Shown: positions 43,547 to 58,500 of the stretch, one piece after another | Layout of the letters: each line of letters begins with the position of its first letter | Position numbering within the stretch: the stretch's first letter is position 1 | Assembly (NCBI GenBank): GCA_026392355.1 | Contig: JAPLCF010000031.1 | Coordinates: 30,180-94,179 of the forward strand | Source: Actinomycetota bacterium | Lineage (GTDB): Bacteria > Actinomycetota > Thermoleophilia > Gaiellales > F1-60-MAGs149 | DNA: 64,000 nt | Direction of reading: 5' to 3' | Notes under the pieces: model-generated | Database searches by the model: none | What the model was told of the DNA's origin: nothing | Seen by the model: only the letters and a program-made list of their open reading frames with translations | Program-made: the position numbers and the translations under genes

Positions 43547-46500
43547 GGTAACGCTCGTTACCAAAAAACCGAATCAACGGTGCGGGAGCCCCGCGCTTCG
43601 CAGGATCCCGACCCTCCGCTCCGCGTTGCTCATTTTCGGTCTGACCCTTGGATTTTCGGCTCTACTACTGGGATTTGCGGCCCGCACGCAGGCCGCTCCC
43701 GCCAGCCCTGCCGTCATCACCGCCGCAGCGGACCAATCGCGGCTGTTCACGCTGCCGACGCCGCCCGCGGCCCCGGCCGATCCGATGCCGCCCACCGACA
43801 AGGTCACGATCCCCGACAATCCTGCGCTCGCACTGGGCAGCGCCTTCACCCTTCAGGCGTGGGTCCGGCCCGCCACCGACTCCGGCGAGCAGACCATTCT
43901 CGAGAAGCGCCAGTCCTACTCGCTGGCCTTCCGCAACGGCACGCTCCAGTACCAGCTCGACTCGGAGCTGACAGGCACGCGCGGCATCTGGTTCGACACG
44001 CAGCTCGTGCTGCTGCCGAACCGCTGGACGCACGTGACGCTCGTGAAGAGCGGGCAGACGGTGACCGTGTACCTCAACGGCACGGCCGAGTACACGCAGT
44101 CCCTGTTCGCGAACGATGAGTTTGCCGTGTCGTACGGCATCCCGACGCTGATCACGGTCAACACCAACCCGCTGCTGATCGGCAGCGACCTGCGTGAGAA
44201 CGCGCCGTTCGGCGGGCGCATCAGCGACGTGTCGATCTGGAGCACGGCTCGAAGCGCCTCGGTCATCGCCGCGACCTACGACCTGCGCTTCGCCGCCAGT
44301 GTCGGTACTTGGTTCCTCGACGAGACGCTGGGCCCCACGGCCTACAACAGCTCGCAGGCAGTCGGCTCGATCCTCAACGGCACGTACACCGGCACAGCGA
44401 CCTCGTCGGACGTGCCGACGCTCGGGACGCGCCTGAACATCAACGACACGCCGGCCTTCGACGCCTATCTGCCAGGGTACGACCCCGCCGGTTCGGTCAC
44501 CTTCGCGGCCGCGACAACGCCGACGCTCGGCACGTTCGACATCACCGACCCGAGCAGCGGCGCGTTCACCCTCACGCCCGATATCAACGCCAACGGCCTC
44601 GACAGCTTCGGCTACACCGTCACCAACGGATCGACGACAACCGCCGAGCGCACCTACGCGGTGCGCATCACCGACGCGACGAAGCCCAGCGTGACGGGCT
44701 TCACCACGACGTCGGGCGCGTTCAACCACGACGCCACGCAGACGTTCACGCTGACGTTCTCGGAGCCCGTGACGGGCATCGTCGCGGGCGACTTCACCAA
44801 CCTCGGCGACGCCACGGGCTGCAGCATTGATCCGGGCGACGACACTGGCGCGACGCGCACGGTCACGGTGTCGAGCTGCTCGGAGGGCACGCTCCAGCTG
44901 CGCTTCGCGGCCAATGGCGCTGCCGATGCCGTCGGCAACACGGGTCCTGCCGCTGCGGTCAGCACGACGGTGATCACCGTCGACCGCACGCCGCCGGCCG
45001 TCTCGTCTTTCACGACGACGTTGACGGGCATGACGCGCATCACGCCCCAGGTGTACACGCTGACCTTCAGCGAGTCGGTCACCGGCATCACCGCCGCGGA
45101 CTTCACGAACGTCGGCACGTCCACCGGCTGCGTCTTCGACCCGGGCGCCGACACCGGCTCGACACGCACCGTTTCGATCTCCAGCTGCGCCAACGGCACG
45201 CTGCAGCCGCGCCTGCGCGCCGACGCTGCCGACGACCTCTCCGGGACGGCCGGACCCGCCGCGGCGGTCACCGTAGGTAGCGCGATCACGCTCGATACGG
45301 TGCCGCCGACGTCATTCGCGACGATTTCGCGCACCGCGACGAATAACCCGACCGTGACCGTCTCGTACACGGCGTCCGACGTCGGCACGGTGCAGACGAT
45401 CGACGCCTACTACTCGACGAGCATGTCGATGACGTTCCCGGAGCCGTGCGGCCAGACGACGTCATCGGCGGCCAGCGGCAGCGTGGCCTGCGATCTGCCG
45501 GCCAACGATCCCGTCGACGGCTCGCGCTCGACCGACGGCACGTACTACATCTGGACGGTCGCCACCGACTCGGCCGGCAATGTCGAGGCGACGCCACTCA
45601 CGTACGACGCGCAGATCATCCTCGATCGTGTGCCGCCGCTCCTGTCGTCGTTCACGACGACGTCGGCGACCGTTTCGGGCGCGACGACGTTCACGTACAG
45701 CCTCACGTTCTCGGAGTCGGTGACCGGTATCGGCTCGGGTGACTTCCGCAACCGCGGCACGGCGACGGGGTGCACCTTCAATCCGGGTACCGACAACGGC
45801 AGCACGCGCACGCTGACGGTGACGGGCTGCTCGACGGGCACGCTGACGCCAGCCTTCGCCGCGACGGGCGCTCAGGATCTGGCGGGCAACCTCGGGCCGG
45901 CCACCGAGCAGAACGCGACGCCGACCGTCACGATCGACCGCGCCGCGCCGACACTGGCGAACTTCGCCTTGGCCGGCACCGAGGGTTCGACGATGACGTT
46001 CAGCCCGTCGAGCTTCGCCGCGCCGTTCAGCGACGACCGCGCGCTCGAGCCGGACAGCATCAAGATCAAGACGCTGCCATCGTCGGGCGTCCTGTGGTTT
46101 GGCGCATCCCTCGTCACCGTCAATCAGGTGATCCCGTACAACGACCTCGGGCAGTTGACGTACGTGCCGGTCGACTACGCCAACGGCACGTTCACGTTCA
46201 CCGTCACGGCATCCGACGGCGTCAACTCGTCAAGCCCCGCGACGACGGTGTCAGTCGTCCTCGCGCCGGTCACGAACCAGCCGACCGTCACGTACATCGA
46301 CCCGCTGACGGGCGCCAATGAGGACCAGACCTTCACGATCACGTACGCCGCGCTGCTGGCCTCCTCCGACGCCGTCGCGCGTGACGCCACGCTGAAGTTC
46401 CGCATCGAGTCGGTCGTCACCGGCACTGTCACCAAGGGCGGCGTCGCCGTCACACCTAGCGTCACGGCGATCGGTCCGGGAGAGTCGTTCGTGTGGACGC

Positions 46501-49500
46501 CGCCGGCCAATGCGTACGGCCTGCTGAACGCGTTCACCGTGCGCGCCTACGACGGCACCAACGCTTCGGCCTCGGCGATCCTCGTGCAAGCGCAGGTGGC
46601 GGCGCAGGCCTGTCCGACGAACGACACGGTCGCCAGCGGCTGGAACATCCGCCAGGTCACCGCCACCGGCGAGTGCTCCTGGGTGGCGCCGGCCGGTGTG
46701 ACCAGCATCCAGACGCTCGTCGTCGGCGGTGGCGGCGGCGGTGGCGCCGGCGTACACACGTTGGGCGGCACGTTCTACACGGGCGGCGGTGGCGGCGCCG
46801 GTGGTCTCGTCAACAACACGGGCTATTCGGTGTCGCCCGGCTCGTCGTACCGCATCACCGTCGGTACCGGTGGTGCGGTGGGCGCGACGGGCGGCGGCTC
46901 CGCGTTCGGTCCGCTGACGGCCAACGGCGGCGGCTACGGCGGCGATGGCGTATCCGCCGCCTCGACGGCGACGGCCAGCGCTATCGCCGGTGGTTCCGGC
47001 GGTTCCGGCGGCGGTGGTGGCGCGCCGTACAACGGGACGGCGGGCGCCGGCGGTTCGGCCACCAGCGGACAGGGCAACGCGGGTAACGCTGGAGCGAGTG
47101 GTACGTCGCGCGTCGGTGGTGCCGGTGGTGGTGCTGGTGGTACGCCGTCGGGTTCGGCGAGAACGTTCACCGGCTCGAGCGTCACCTACGCGCGCGGCGG
47201 CTCCGGCCGCGGCACAGCGGCTGCGCAGGCGACGGTGGCGAACTCCGGCAACGGCGGCGACGCCAACACGGCCGGCTCCTCGGGCGTTGTGATGCTGCGC
47301 TGGGCCACCGCGACGCCGACCGTCGCGACGATCGCCGACCAGGGCACTAACTCGAACACGACGATCAGCGGCATAGCGGTCACCGTCGGCGACACCGACA
47401 CCGCGGTCGGATCGCTCACCGTCACGGCCACCTCGAGCAATACGACGGTGGTGCCAAACGCGAACATCACCGTTGGCGGCTCCGGCGCCAACCGCACACT
47501 CTCGATCACGCCGGCGACGGGGCAGTCCGGCACCTCCACGATCACCGTCAACGTGACCGACGGAGCGACGACGGCCAGCACGGCCTTCGTCCTCACCGTC
47601 GGCGACCTCGTCAAGCCGGTCTCCAGTGGCTCGATCACCGCTACGCAGACGAATGCCACAACCGTCGCGGTCGTGTTCACGGCGTCCGACGTCGGTGGCC
47701 TCGCCAGCATCCGCGCCTACTACTCGACGAGTGCGGCGCTCACCTCGCCGACGCTCTGTGCGACCCTCGTGTCCACCGCGACGAGCGGCACGCTCAACTG
47801 CGCCATCCCGTCGACGCCAGCGACGTACTACGTCTTCACGCGGTCGACAGACGCGGCCAACAACGTGGAAGACATCCCAGTCTCTGCTGATGACTCGATC
47901 GTCTTCATGCCCGCTGCGACGCTCGGGACGATCACGCCGACCTACACCAACTCCACGAGCGTCGCCGTCGCGTACACGGCGACTATCACTGACAACCTGC
48001 AGTCGGTCAGCGCGTACTACTCGACGTCAGGTGCGCTCACGTCGCCGACGCTCTGCGGCACGACGACCTCGTCGGCGGCCAGCGGCACGATCACCTGCAC
48101 ACTGCCTAATACGCAGGCGACGTATTACGTGTGGACCCAGTCGCGCGATACGTTCGGCAACGTCGAGGTGGCGCCGGGGTTCGCCAACGACACGATCGCG
48201 TACGACACGACCGCTCCGGTTACGGTCACCTCCACGGCGACGACGCAGATCGGCACGACGGCTGTCACCAACGTCGCCGTCGCGATCACCGAAACCGGCG
48301 TGATGGTGAGCGGCACGCTCTACTACTCCACGAACGCCAACATGAGCGGCGCCGTCAGCTGCGGCTCCTGGACTAGTGCGAGCACGTCGCTGACGGGCCA
48401 GACCTGCACCCTGCCGGCGACCGACGGCACCTACTACCTCGCGGCACGTGGCACCGACCTCGCCGGCAACACCGAGGCGATGCACACCACGGGCGACGAC
48501 TCGATCATCCTCGACCGCGTCGCGCCGGTCTCGAGCGGTGCGATTACGGCCACGCTCACCAACAACGTCGCCGTCCCGGTCGCCTACACGGCGTCCGACG
48601 CCAACACGATCACGAACGTCACCGCCTACTACTCGACGGCGGTGGGCCTGACGTCGCCGACGCAGTGCGGCACCGTCACCTCGGCCGCGACTAGCGGCAC
48701 CATCACCTGCACCCTGCCGAGCTCGACCGCGACGTACTACGTGTACACGCGCACGACCGATCTCGCTGGCAACGTCGAGACGGCACCGGGGACGGCCGAC
48801 GACTCGATCGCGCTCGACGTGACGGCACCCGCGGCGATCGTGCCCGACCTCAACGCCGCCTCGGACTCCGGCTCGAGCACCACCGACAACGTCACGGCCA
48901 CGCGTACGCCGACGATCGATGTCGTCACGTGGGAGTCGGGCGCGACCATCGTCGTGACCGCAACGTCGCCAGGCCAGACGACTGTCAGCTGCACGGCAAC
49001 GGCTTCGAGCTGCGTGCTGCCCTCGCTGGTCGATGGCACGTGGACCGTCACCGCGCGGCAGACGGATCCGGCCGGTAACCAGTCGGCCGCGGGCTCCTCG
49101 CTGGCGTTCCGCGTCGATAACACAGCGCCGGTGGTGACGTCCTTCGCCTACTCGGCCAACAGCGCGGGTGGCACGACGTACGCGATCGCCTTCGACGAGA
49201 TCGTCACGGGGCTCGCGGCGAGCGACTTCACGATGGGTGGGACGGCGACCGGTTGGTCGGTCACCGCTGTGTCGGGCTCCGGCGCTGGCCCGTACACGGT
49301 GACGCTGACGGGCGCGAATCGCGGCACGTTGGTCCCGCGGCTTGCCGCCGACGGCATCATCAATCAGGTCAATCTGACCGGGCCGACGCTCGCGGGCGAT
49401 AGTTCCGCGAGCACGGCGCAGGAGCCGTGGCTCACGGCGCAGCCGTCGATCTCGACGACGATCTCGGGCTCGACGCAGACCTTCACGCTCGTCGCCAACG

Positions 49501-52500
49501 ACGGCACATGGGTCGCGATCCCCGGCGGCTCTGCCACGCGCAAGTGGCAGTACTCGAGCAACGGCGGCACGACGTGGGCCGACTATCCGAGCGCGACCGG
49601 GGCGACGCTCACTCCTAGCTCCGGGTACAGCGGGAATGTCTTCCGGCTCGTCGTCACGTACGTGAATGCCCATGGCACGGCGATCGTCGCGTCGCCCGGG
49701 CAGGTCTTCAAGTGGTTCACGGCCACCGGCGCGGAGCAGACATGGGCGGTGCCCGCGTCGGCGACGAGCATCGCGTTCGACATCGCGGGTGGCAAGGGCG
49801 GCGAGATGCCGGCCTCCAACTACGCCGATCCCGACATGGCCGGCCTCGGCGGCCGCGTGCAGGGCACGCTCACCGGCATCGCGGGGACGACGGTGCGCGT
49901 CAACGTCGGCGGTGTCGGCGGCGCCGGGCAGTCGTACTACAACTTCGGCTACACGATGGCGGCCAGCGGCGGCTTCAACGGCGGCGGCAGCACCTGGATG
50001 AACAGCTGCTCCGACGGCAGCTACTACTCGAAGGTGGGTGGCGGCGGTGGCGGCGCGACCGACCTCCGCACGGGCGCCGCGCTGACCACCCGCCTGATCG
50101 TCGCGGGCGGCGGCGGCGGCGACGGCACGAGCCTGTCGACCGGGTCCGGTCGCTCTGGCAACGGCGGCGGGCTCGTCGGCCAGGCGGCCTTCGACGGTGC
50201 GACGGGCGGTACCCAGTCGGCCGGCGGCATCGCAGCCCACTCGAGCTACGGCCAGGACGGCTCGCTCGGCTACGGCGGCAGCAACACCAACTGCTTCGGC
50301 GGTGGTGGCGGCGGCGGCTACTACGGCGGCGGTGCCGGTGGCGTCTGGTACAACGGCGCAGGCGGTTCGTCGTACACGAACCCGGCCAACGTCGCCGACC
50401 CCGTTCACACCCAGGGCTACAGCGGTTCCGACGGCAGCGGGTTCGCCGTCTTCTCCTACGCGCTCGTACCCGCGGCAAAGGTCGTCACGATCGACCCGTA
50501 CTCGGGCCCGATCTCCGGCCGCTTCCCGCTGACGTTCTCGGTGTCGTTCACGGACACGCCGACCGACCTGACGATGAGCGACCTCGTCACGACCGGTACC
50601 GCGACGGGCTGGGACATCACGAGCATGGTCGGCTACGGGATGGGTCCGTACATGATCACGGTCTCGCCGAACGGCTCCGAGACTGAGGGCACGGTGGGCG
50701 TGGCGCTCGGCGCTGGCGCCGTCACGGTCGGCGGGGTCTCGGCACCCTCGACCCTGCAGGACTCGACGGCGAAGGTGACGATCGACCTGACCGGACCGGC
50801 GGTTTCGTCCTTTACGACCGCGGCGCTGACGCCGACGAACGCCGCGACACTCACCTACACGCTGACGCTCAACTCGGCCACCCTTGGTATCGCTAACGCC
50901 GACTTCTCGAACGGCGGCACGGCCACCGGGTGCACCTTCGCCTCGACCGGATCGGGCGTCACACGGACCGTCACGATCTCGAGCTGCGGCGAAGGCACCG
51001 TCGTGCCGCGCTTCACGCCGAGCACGGCCGTCACCGATGCCTATGCCAACCAGACCACGTTCGGGTCGTACGACGGCCGCTCCACGCTGATCGACCGCAC
51101 GGCGCCGACCGCCCCGACGACGCCCGATCTGGTCACGGCCTCGGATACGGGGCAGTCGGCGACGGATGATCTCACGAACGTCACGTCGCCGACGGTCTCG
51201 ATCGGCTCGCTGGAGTCTGACGCCTCGGCGGTGATCACCGCCACGCGGGTGGGCTACTCCAACGTCACCTGCTCGATCGCGAGCAGCGGCATTACCAGTG
51301 GCGTTGGCTCCTGCGTCTTGTCGGGCCTCGCCGCCGGCGGCTCCTGGTCGATCACCGCTCGACAGACTGATTACGCCGCGACGCTCGGGCCGGCCTCAAG
51401 CGCGCTGTCGGTCACGATTGATACGACGGCACCCACTGCGTCCTGGACAACATTGCCGGACTCACTCGTGACGGGGATGACCGCGACGTACGGGATTACC
51501 TACTCGGAGCCCGTCTACGGCGTGGCCAGTGTGGATTTATCCAATGCCAGCACTGCCACCAGCTGTGCCTTTGATCCTGGTGACGATCTCGGTGCCACAC
51601 GCACGGTGATTGTGTCTAGCTGCTCTGACGGCGGCCTCGTCGCACGGTTCGCGGCAGGCGGTGCGTTCGATATCGCGGGCAATGTGGGGCCTGCGAGTGC
51701 AACCACTGCGTCGGCGACGACGGCAATGCGCAAGCTCTATGACTTCGCGTCGCATACCTTCACGCCGTGCGGTTCTGCGGGCCGGATCGGTCCGGCACAG
51801 TCTTCGTGCGCCACTGGCTACGGCACCTCCTGGTCGTCGAACGCAACTCTGTACACCGTCACCAGCGGTATCCAGTACTGGCAGGTGCCGGTCACTGGCA
51901 CGTATGAGATCGCGGCTGCTGGCGCCTACGGCGGCACGACTTACTCCGGTGCTGGCATTGTCGTGCAGGGACGCGTTGAACTCATCGCTGGGCAGATGCT
52001 GAAGATCATCGTCGGCCAGTCCGGCGTCGCGCATTCGTTCTCATCGGGTGGTGGTGGTGGATCATTCGTCACGACGGCCGCCAACATCCCGATCGTCGTG
52101 GCGGGCGGTGGTGGCGGTATGGGCACCTCAGTCGGCACGTCGACGAATCGCGGTCTAGACGCGGTACGCACCACAGGCGGCAGTTCAGGCTCTGGTCCTG
52201 GGGGTGGCTCAGGCGGTACGCTCGGCGGCGCTGGCGGGGCCAGCGCCTGGGACTACAACTACGGCAATGTCGCTTATGGCGGTGCGGGTCTCACCGGTAG
52301 CTCGGTCGGGTGGAGCTTTGTTGGTACTAACGCCCTCTCCTTCGTAGCCGGCGGCACGGGTGGCGCGGGCGACTATTCGTCCGGTGGCTTCGGTGGTGGC
52401 GGTGGTGCCGCCTACTCGGGTGGCGGTGGTGGCGGCTACTCGGGTGGTGGCGCTGGTGGTGGCGGGGCGGCTGCCTGGGGCTACGGTGGCGGTGGTGGCG

Positions 52501-55500
52501 GCTCGTTCACCGCGGCCGACGTCTCGCACGTCGAGTACCTATCCACGAGCGACTTCGGCGGCAGCGGCAATATGGCCACCGGCTACGTGACGATCCGCGC
52601 CGCACGCTCGGTGCAGACCGTCACCTTCCCAGCACCGACCGCCATGACGTACGGCGACACTGCGCAGGCCCTCACTGCCTCGACGAATAGTGGTCTTGCG
52701 ATCACCTACCTGTCTCAGACACCGATGGTCTGCTCGGTCGTGTCTGGTGCGGTTCTGCCGCTCAAGTCCGGCACCTGCACGATTCAGGCCTACAACACGG
52801 GCAACGCCTCCTGGGATGCCGATACCGCCGCTCGCTCACTCACCATCACAAAGGCAGCGCTCACGATCACGGCGTCGAGCCCGACGCTCAACTATGGCGA
52901 CGCGGTGCCCACGATCACGCCGTCGTATACGGGGCTCCAGTACGGCGAGTCTGCAGCTGCCGGCCTCACCGTGCAGCCGACGTGCTCCACGGTCTACACC
53001 GCTACATCGACCGCAGGTACCACGCCGGCAACGACGTGCACGGGAGCCACCTCCGACAAGTACACGATCTCCTACACCGCAGGCGCGGTCACGGTCAACC
53101 AGCGCCCGGTCACGATCACGGCGTCAAGCCACACGCTCGCCTTCGGCGCCGCCGTCCCGACCGTCACCTTCACGCTCGGGAACATGGCTAATAGCCAGAC
53201 CTCCACGGCGTTCTCAACGCAGCCGACCTGCACGACGACGTACCAGGACGGCGACGTGCCGAGTGTCGCGAACACCACGCAGTGCAGCGGCGCGGTCGCG
53301 ACCAACTACGCCTTCTCGTACGTGGGCGGTGTGATCACGACGACGCCGAAGACGATCACCGTGACCGGGTCGAGCCATACCCGGGTGTACGGCGACACCG
53401 ACATTCCGGCGCCGACACCGTCGTATAGCGGCTGGGAAAACGGCGATACCGATGCGAACCTCACCGCGCTCGCGACCTGCACGACGAACTACACGGCCAC
53501 GACCACCGTGCCCGCCGGCGCGTCCACCTCGTGCTCCGGTGCGGCGGCGCCGAACTACAACTTCACGTACGTCAGTGGCGCTGTCACGGTGACCAAGCGC
53601 TTTGTCACCGTCACGGCCTCGAACGGCACCACCACGTACGGCACCACGGCGCCGACGATCACGCCGAGCTACGGGTCCGAGTGGGTTAACAGCCAGAGCT
53701 CGAGCGTCGTCAGCGGCATGCTCTGCACCTCTGCCTGGACTGTCACCTCGCAGGTCGCCGAGACGCCACGGACGTACTGCTACAACGGCACGGCCACGAA
53801 CTATCAGTTCACGTATGTGGATGGGGCCGTGACGATCACCCAGAAGCCGGTGACGGTGACAGCTTCAAGCCCGAGCGTGCTCTACGGCGCCGCGATTCCG
53901 ACGATCACCGCGTCGTACTCCGGCCTCGTCAACGGCGCGACGCAGGCAACGTTCACGACGCCGCCGACCTGCGTGACCGCGTACACGGTGCTGGACAACG
54001 TCGGGCAGACACCGTCGACATCGTGCTCGGGCGCCGTCGCCGCGAACTACTCGTTCCCGACGTATGTGCCGGGGGCCGTCACGATCACCAAGCGCACGAT
54101 CACCGTGCGCGCGCAGAGCTACAACGTCACGTACGGCGACGTCAAGCCGACGATCACCGTGGCGTCCTACACCGGCTGGGTCAACGGCCAGGACGAGACG
54201 ACGGTCGGCATGACGGGGATGACGTGCAACTCGGCGTCGTACCTGGTGACGACACCGACGACGAGCGTGCCGTCGACGAACTGCACGGGTGCGACGTCGC
54301 CGAACTACCAGTTCACCTATCAGGCCGGCAGCATCACGATCGGCAAGAAGCAGCTCGACGTGACGGCCTCGAGCGCGAGCCTGCAGTACGGCGACGCGTT
54401 GCCGACCATCACGGCCTCGTATTCCGGTTGGGTCAACAGCGAGGGCACCGGCAACCTGTCGACCGTGCCGATCTGCACCACGGCCCATACGCCCACCACC
54501 GCCGTGGCCGCCACGCCGCCGAGCACCAGCTGCTGGGGTGGCACGGCTACCAACTACGCGTTCAACTACGTCAACGGCAGCGTCGCGATCAGCCGTCGTG
54601 CCGTTACGATCGCCGCCTCGAGCCCGACGGTGACGTACGGCGACACGCTCGGCACGGTGCGCGTCCTGCCGGCGGTCACGACGGCCATCAACCCGGCGAC
54701 CACGAACGTCCTCACGCTTAACGCCACCGATGGGGCCTGGACCGGCGCCGTGGGGGAGACCGCGTCGCGCCAGTGGCAGCAGTCGACCAACGGCGGCACC
54801 ACCTGGACAGACATCAGCAGTCAGACCGCTGCCACCTACACCGTTCCCGCCGCTGACCTGACGGCCGGCACGAAGGCCTTCCGACTCAAGGTGACGTGGA
54901 CGAAGGCCGACAGTACGAGCATCTCGGCCGTCTCCGTCGGACGCGTCTGGAAGGGCTTCGCCTACACCGGCGCCGAGCAGAGCTGGACCGTGCCGACCGG
55001 TGTCGCGAGCGCGCAGATCGATCTCGTCGGTGCCCGCGGCGGCACGTACGGCTACGGCACCGGTGGTCTCGGCGGCCGCGTCTCCGGCACGCTGCCCGTC
55101 ACTGCGGCATCCACGCTGTACGTCGAGGTCGCCGGTGCCGGCAGCAGCTATCTCGGTGGCTGGAACGGCGGCGCTCGTGGCTACGGCACAGGTGGCGGTG
55201 GTGGCGGTGCGACCGATGTGCGCCAGGGTGGCAACGCCGTGGCCAACCGCGTGCTCGTCGCCGGCGGCGGCGGCGGTGAGGGTGGCGCCAACGGCAGCGC
55301 ACCGTACCCTAGCGGCGGCCTCGGCGGCGGGCTCGTCGGCGGCAACGGCACGGCCAACATCGCGTCCGACTCCACCTACTACGCCGGTTTCGGCGGCAGT
55401 CAGGTCGCCGGTGGCGCTCGGGGCTCGTACGGCGGCGTCTGCGGCACCGCCGGCTCGCTCGCCAGCGGCGGGGCCGCGTGCACCTCATACGGCGGCGGCG

Positions 55501-58500
55501 GTGGTGGCGGCTACTACGGCGGCGGCGGTGGCTACTACAACGGCGGCGGCGGCGGCTCGTCGTACACGGCCGGCACGGTCACCAATCCCGTCCACTTCCA
55601 GGGCTACGCCAATGCCACGACGAATGGCTACGCGACGGTCGCGTACCAGGTCTCGGCGTCCACGGCGCTCACCGGCGCGGTCGATGTCGTCCATCCGAGG
55701 TTCACGCTCGCCAACTTCGAGAACGCCAGTGTCTTCACGACGCAGCCGACCTGCACCACCGCGTACACGCCGACGACCGCCGTCGCCGCGACGGCAGCCG
55801 ACCGCATCACGGAGTGCTCGGGCGCCGCGGCCGCCAACTACACCTTCTCGTACACGAGCGGTGTCGTCACCGTCCAGCGCAAGACCGTCAACGTCACGGC
55901 GTCGAACGCGAGCGTCACCTACGGCGATGCGCGCCCGACCATCACGCCGTCCTACCTCGGCTGGGTCAACGGCCAGGACGAGGCCGTTCTCACCACGACG
56001 CCGACCTGCACGACGCCGTACCTGCCCACGACCAGCGTTGCCGCCGGCTCAACGACGAGCTGCTCGGGTGCCGCAGCGGCCAACTACAGCTTCACGTACA
56101 CGGCCGGCACGGTGACCGTGGCCCGCAAGGGCGCGGTCGTCACGGCCTCCGACTCGAACGTGACCTACGGCGACCCGATCCCGGTCGTAACGCCCGCCTA
56201 CTCGGGTCTGGTCAACGGGGAGGGTGCGGGCATCATCAGCACGATTCCGGTCTGCACGACGACGTACACCGTCCTGAGCAACTACGGCACGACGCCGACC
56301 ACCAGCTGCACTGGCGTGGGCGCCGCGAACTACTCCTTCAGCTACGTCGGCGGCACGGTCACGATCTACAAGAAGAACGTCGTGGTGACGGCCTCGAGTA
56401 CGACCGTGGCGTACGGCGCCAACGTCCCGGGCATCACGCCGTCGTACGTCGGTTGGGTCAACGCGCAGGGGCCGAGCGTGCTCACGCAGACGCCGCTCTG
56501 CAGCACGACGTACAACAGCACCGACGGCATCCTCGTCATCCCGAGCACCTCGTGTTCCGGGGCCGACGCCCTCAACTACACGTTCTCGTACACCAACGGC
56601 AGCGTCACGATCATCCGCAAGAACATCAACGTGACGGCCTCGAGCGACACGGCCGTCTACGGCGACGCCTCCGTGGCTACGCCGACGCCGTCGTACTCGG
56701 GCTGGGTCAACGGCCAGAGCCAGACGATCCTCACCGCCACGCCGACCTGCTCGACGACATACCAGTCCACGAGCTCCGTCGCCGCCGGCGCCTCCACGAG
56801 CTGCTCGGGCGCCACGGCAGCCAACTACTCGTTCACGTACATCCCCGGCACGATCACCGTCACGCGCAAGGGCGTGGTGGTGACGGCCTCGAGCCCAACC
56901 GTGTCGTACGGCTCGTCACCGCCGGCGATCTCGCCGAGCTACTCCGGGTTCATGAACGGCGAGAACTCGAGCGTCGTCAGCAACACCACGTGCTCGTCGC
57001 TCTACACGGTCACCACGAACGTGGGCGTCACGCCGTCGACCTCCTGCGCCAACGCCGTGGCTGCCAACTACTCGTTCACCTACACGAACGGGTTCGTCAC
57101 CGTGGCGCAGCGCCGCGTCGTCATGACGGCATCGAGCCCGGTGGTCTTCTATGGCTCGTCCGTGCCGACCGTCGGCTTCTCGCTGACGAACATGGCCAAC
57201 GGCCAGGACTCGACGGTGTTCTCCACGCAGCCGACGTGCACAACGGCCTACACCGCCACTGATGTCGTCGGCGCGCGCCCCGTCACCTCGTGCACCGGCG
57301 CGGCCGCCGACAACTACTGGTTCGTCTACACCGACGCGTACGTCGACATCCGGCCCGCGGTCATCACCATCACCGCGTCGAGCCACACCCGCGTCTACGG
57401 CGATACCTCGGTACCGACGATCACACCGACATTCACTGGCTGGCAGAACGGCAACAGCGAGTCGATCCTCGCCACGCAGCCGACATGTGCCACGGCGTAC
57501 ACGAACCTCAGCACTGTCGCGGCCGGGGCGCGCACGTACTGCTCGGGCGCAGTGGGCGGCAACTACACCTTCACGTACGTCGATGGCGCCGTGACGGTGA
57601 CCCGCGCGACGATCATGGTGACGGCCTCGAGCGTGCCGTCCATCATCTACGGCGCGGCCGTGCCGACGATCACGCCGGGCTACAGCGGGTTCGTCAACGG
57701 TGAGTCCTCAAGCGTGATCACCAACACGACCTGCTCGACGACGTACACCGTCACGAGCGCCTTCGGCACCACGCCGACCACCTCGTGTGCCAACGCCACG
57801 GCGGCGAACTACCGCTTCGACTACACGTCGGGCACCGTCACCATCGCGAAGCGCACGATCACCGTCACGGCGTCGAGTCCCACGCGTACCTACGGCGACG
57901 CGGTGCCGGCGATCACGCCGAGCTACGCCGGCTACGTCAACAGCCAGAACACAAGCGCCTTCGACACCCTGGCCACGTGCGCCACCGCGTACACGGTGCT
58001 GAGCAACGCGGCCTCGTCACCGTCGACCACGTGCTCGGGCGCCAGCGCCCTCAACTACCAGTTCTCGTACGTGCCGGGCACCGTGACCGTCAACAAGAAG
58101 CAGGTGACGATCACCGCCACGAGCCATACGGTCACGTACGGCGACGCGAAGCCGACGGTCACGCCCTACTCGTATACCGGTTGGGTCAACAGCCAGAACG
58201 AGACCACGGTGACGATCACCGGCCTGACGTGCGACTCGGCGACGTACACGATCTCGACGTCTGCAACGCTCACGCCGTCGACGGACTGCACGGGTGCCAC
58301 GTCGACGAACTACTCCTTCGCCTACGTTGCCGGCTCGATCACGATCCAGCGGCAGCCGCTGATGATCACCGCGTCGAGCCCGACGGTGACGTATGGCGAT
58401 CCGGTGCCGGCGATCACGCCCGGCTACGTGGGTCTCGTCAACGCCGAGACTGCCGCGGCCAACCTCACGACGGCGGCGCGCTGCGTGACGGCGTACACGG

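Noticed and set aside
48027..50408. 793-codon minus-strand open frame
   Set aside because: It is an arginine/alanine-rich shadow of giant gene 2, whose own frame is continuous and encodes recognisable domains here.
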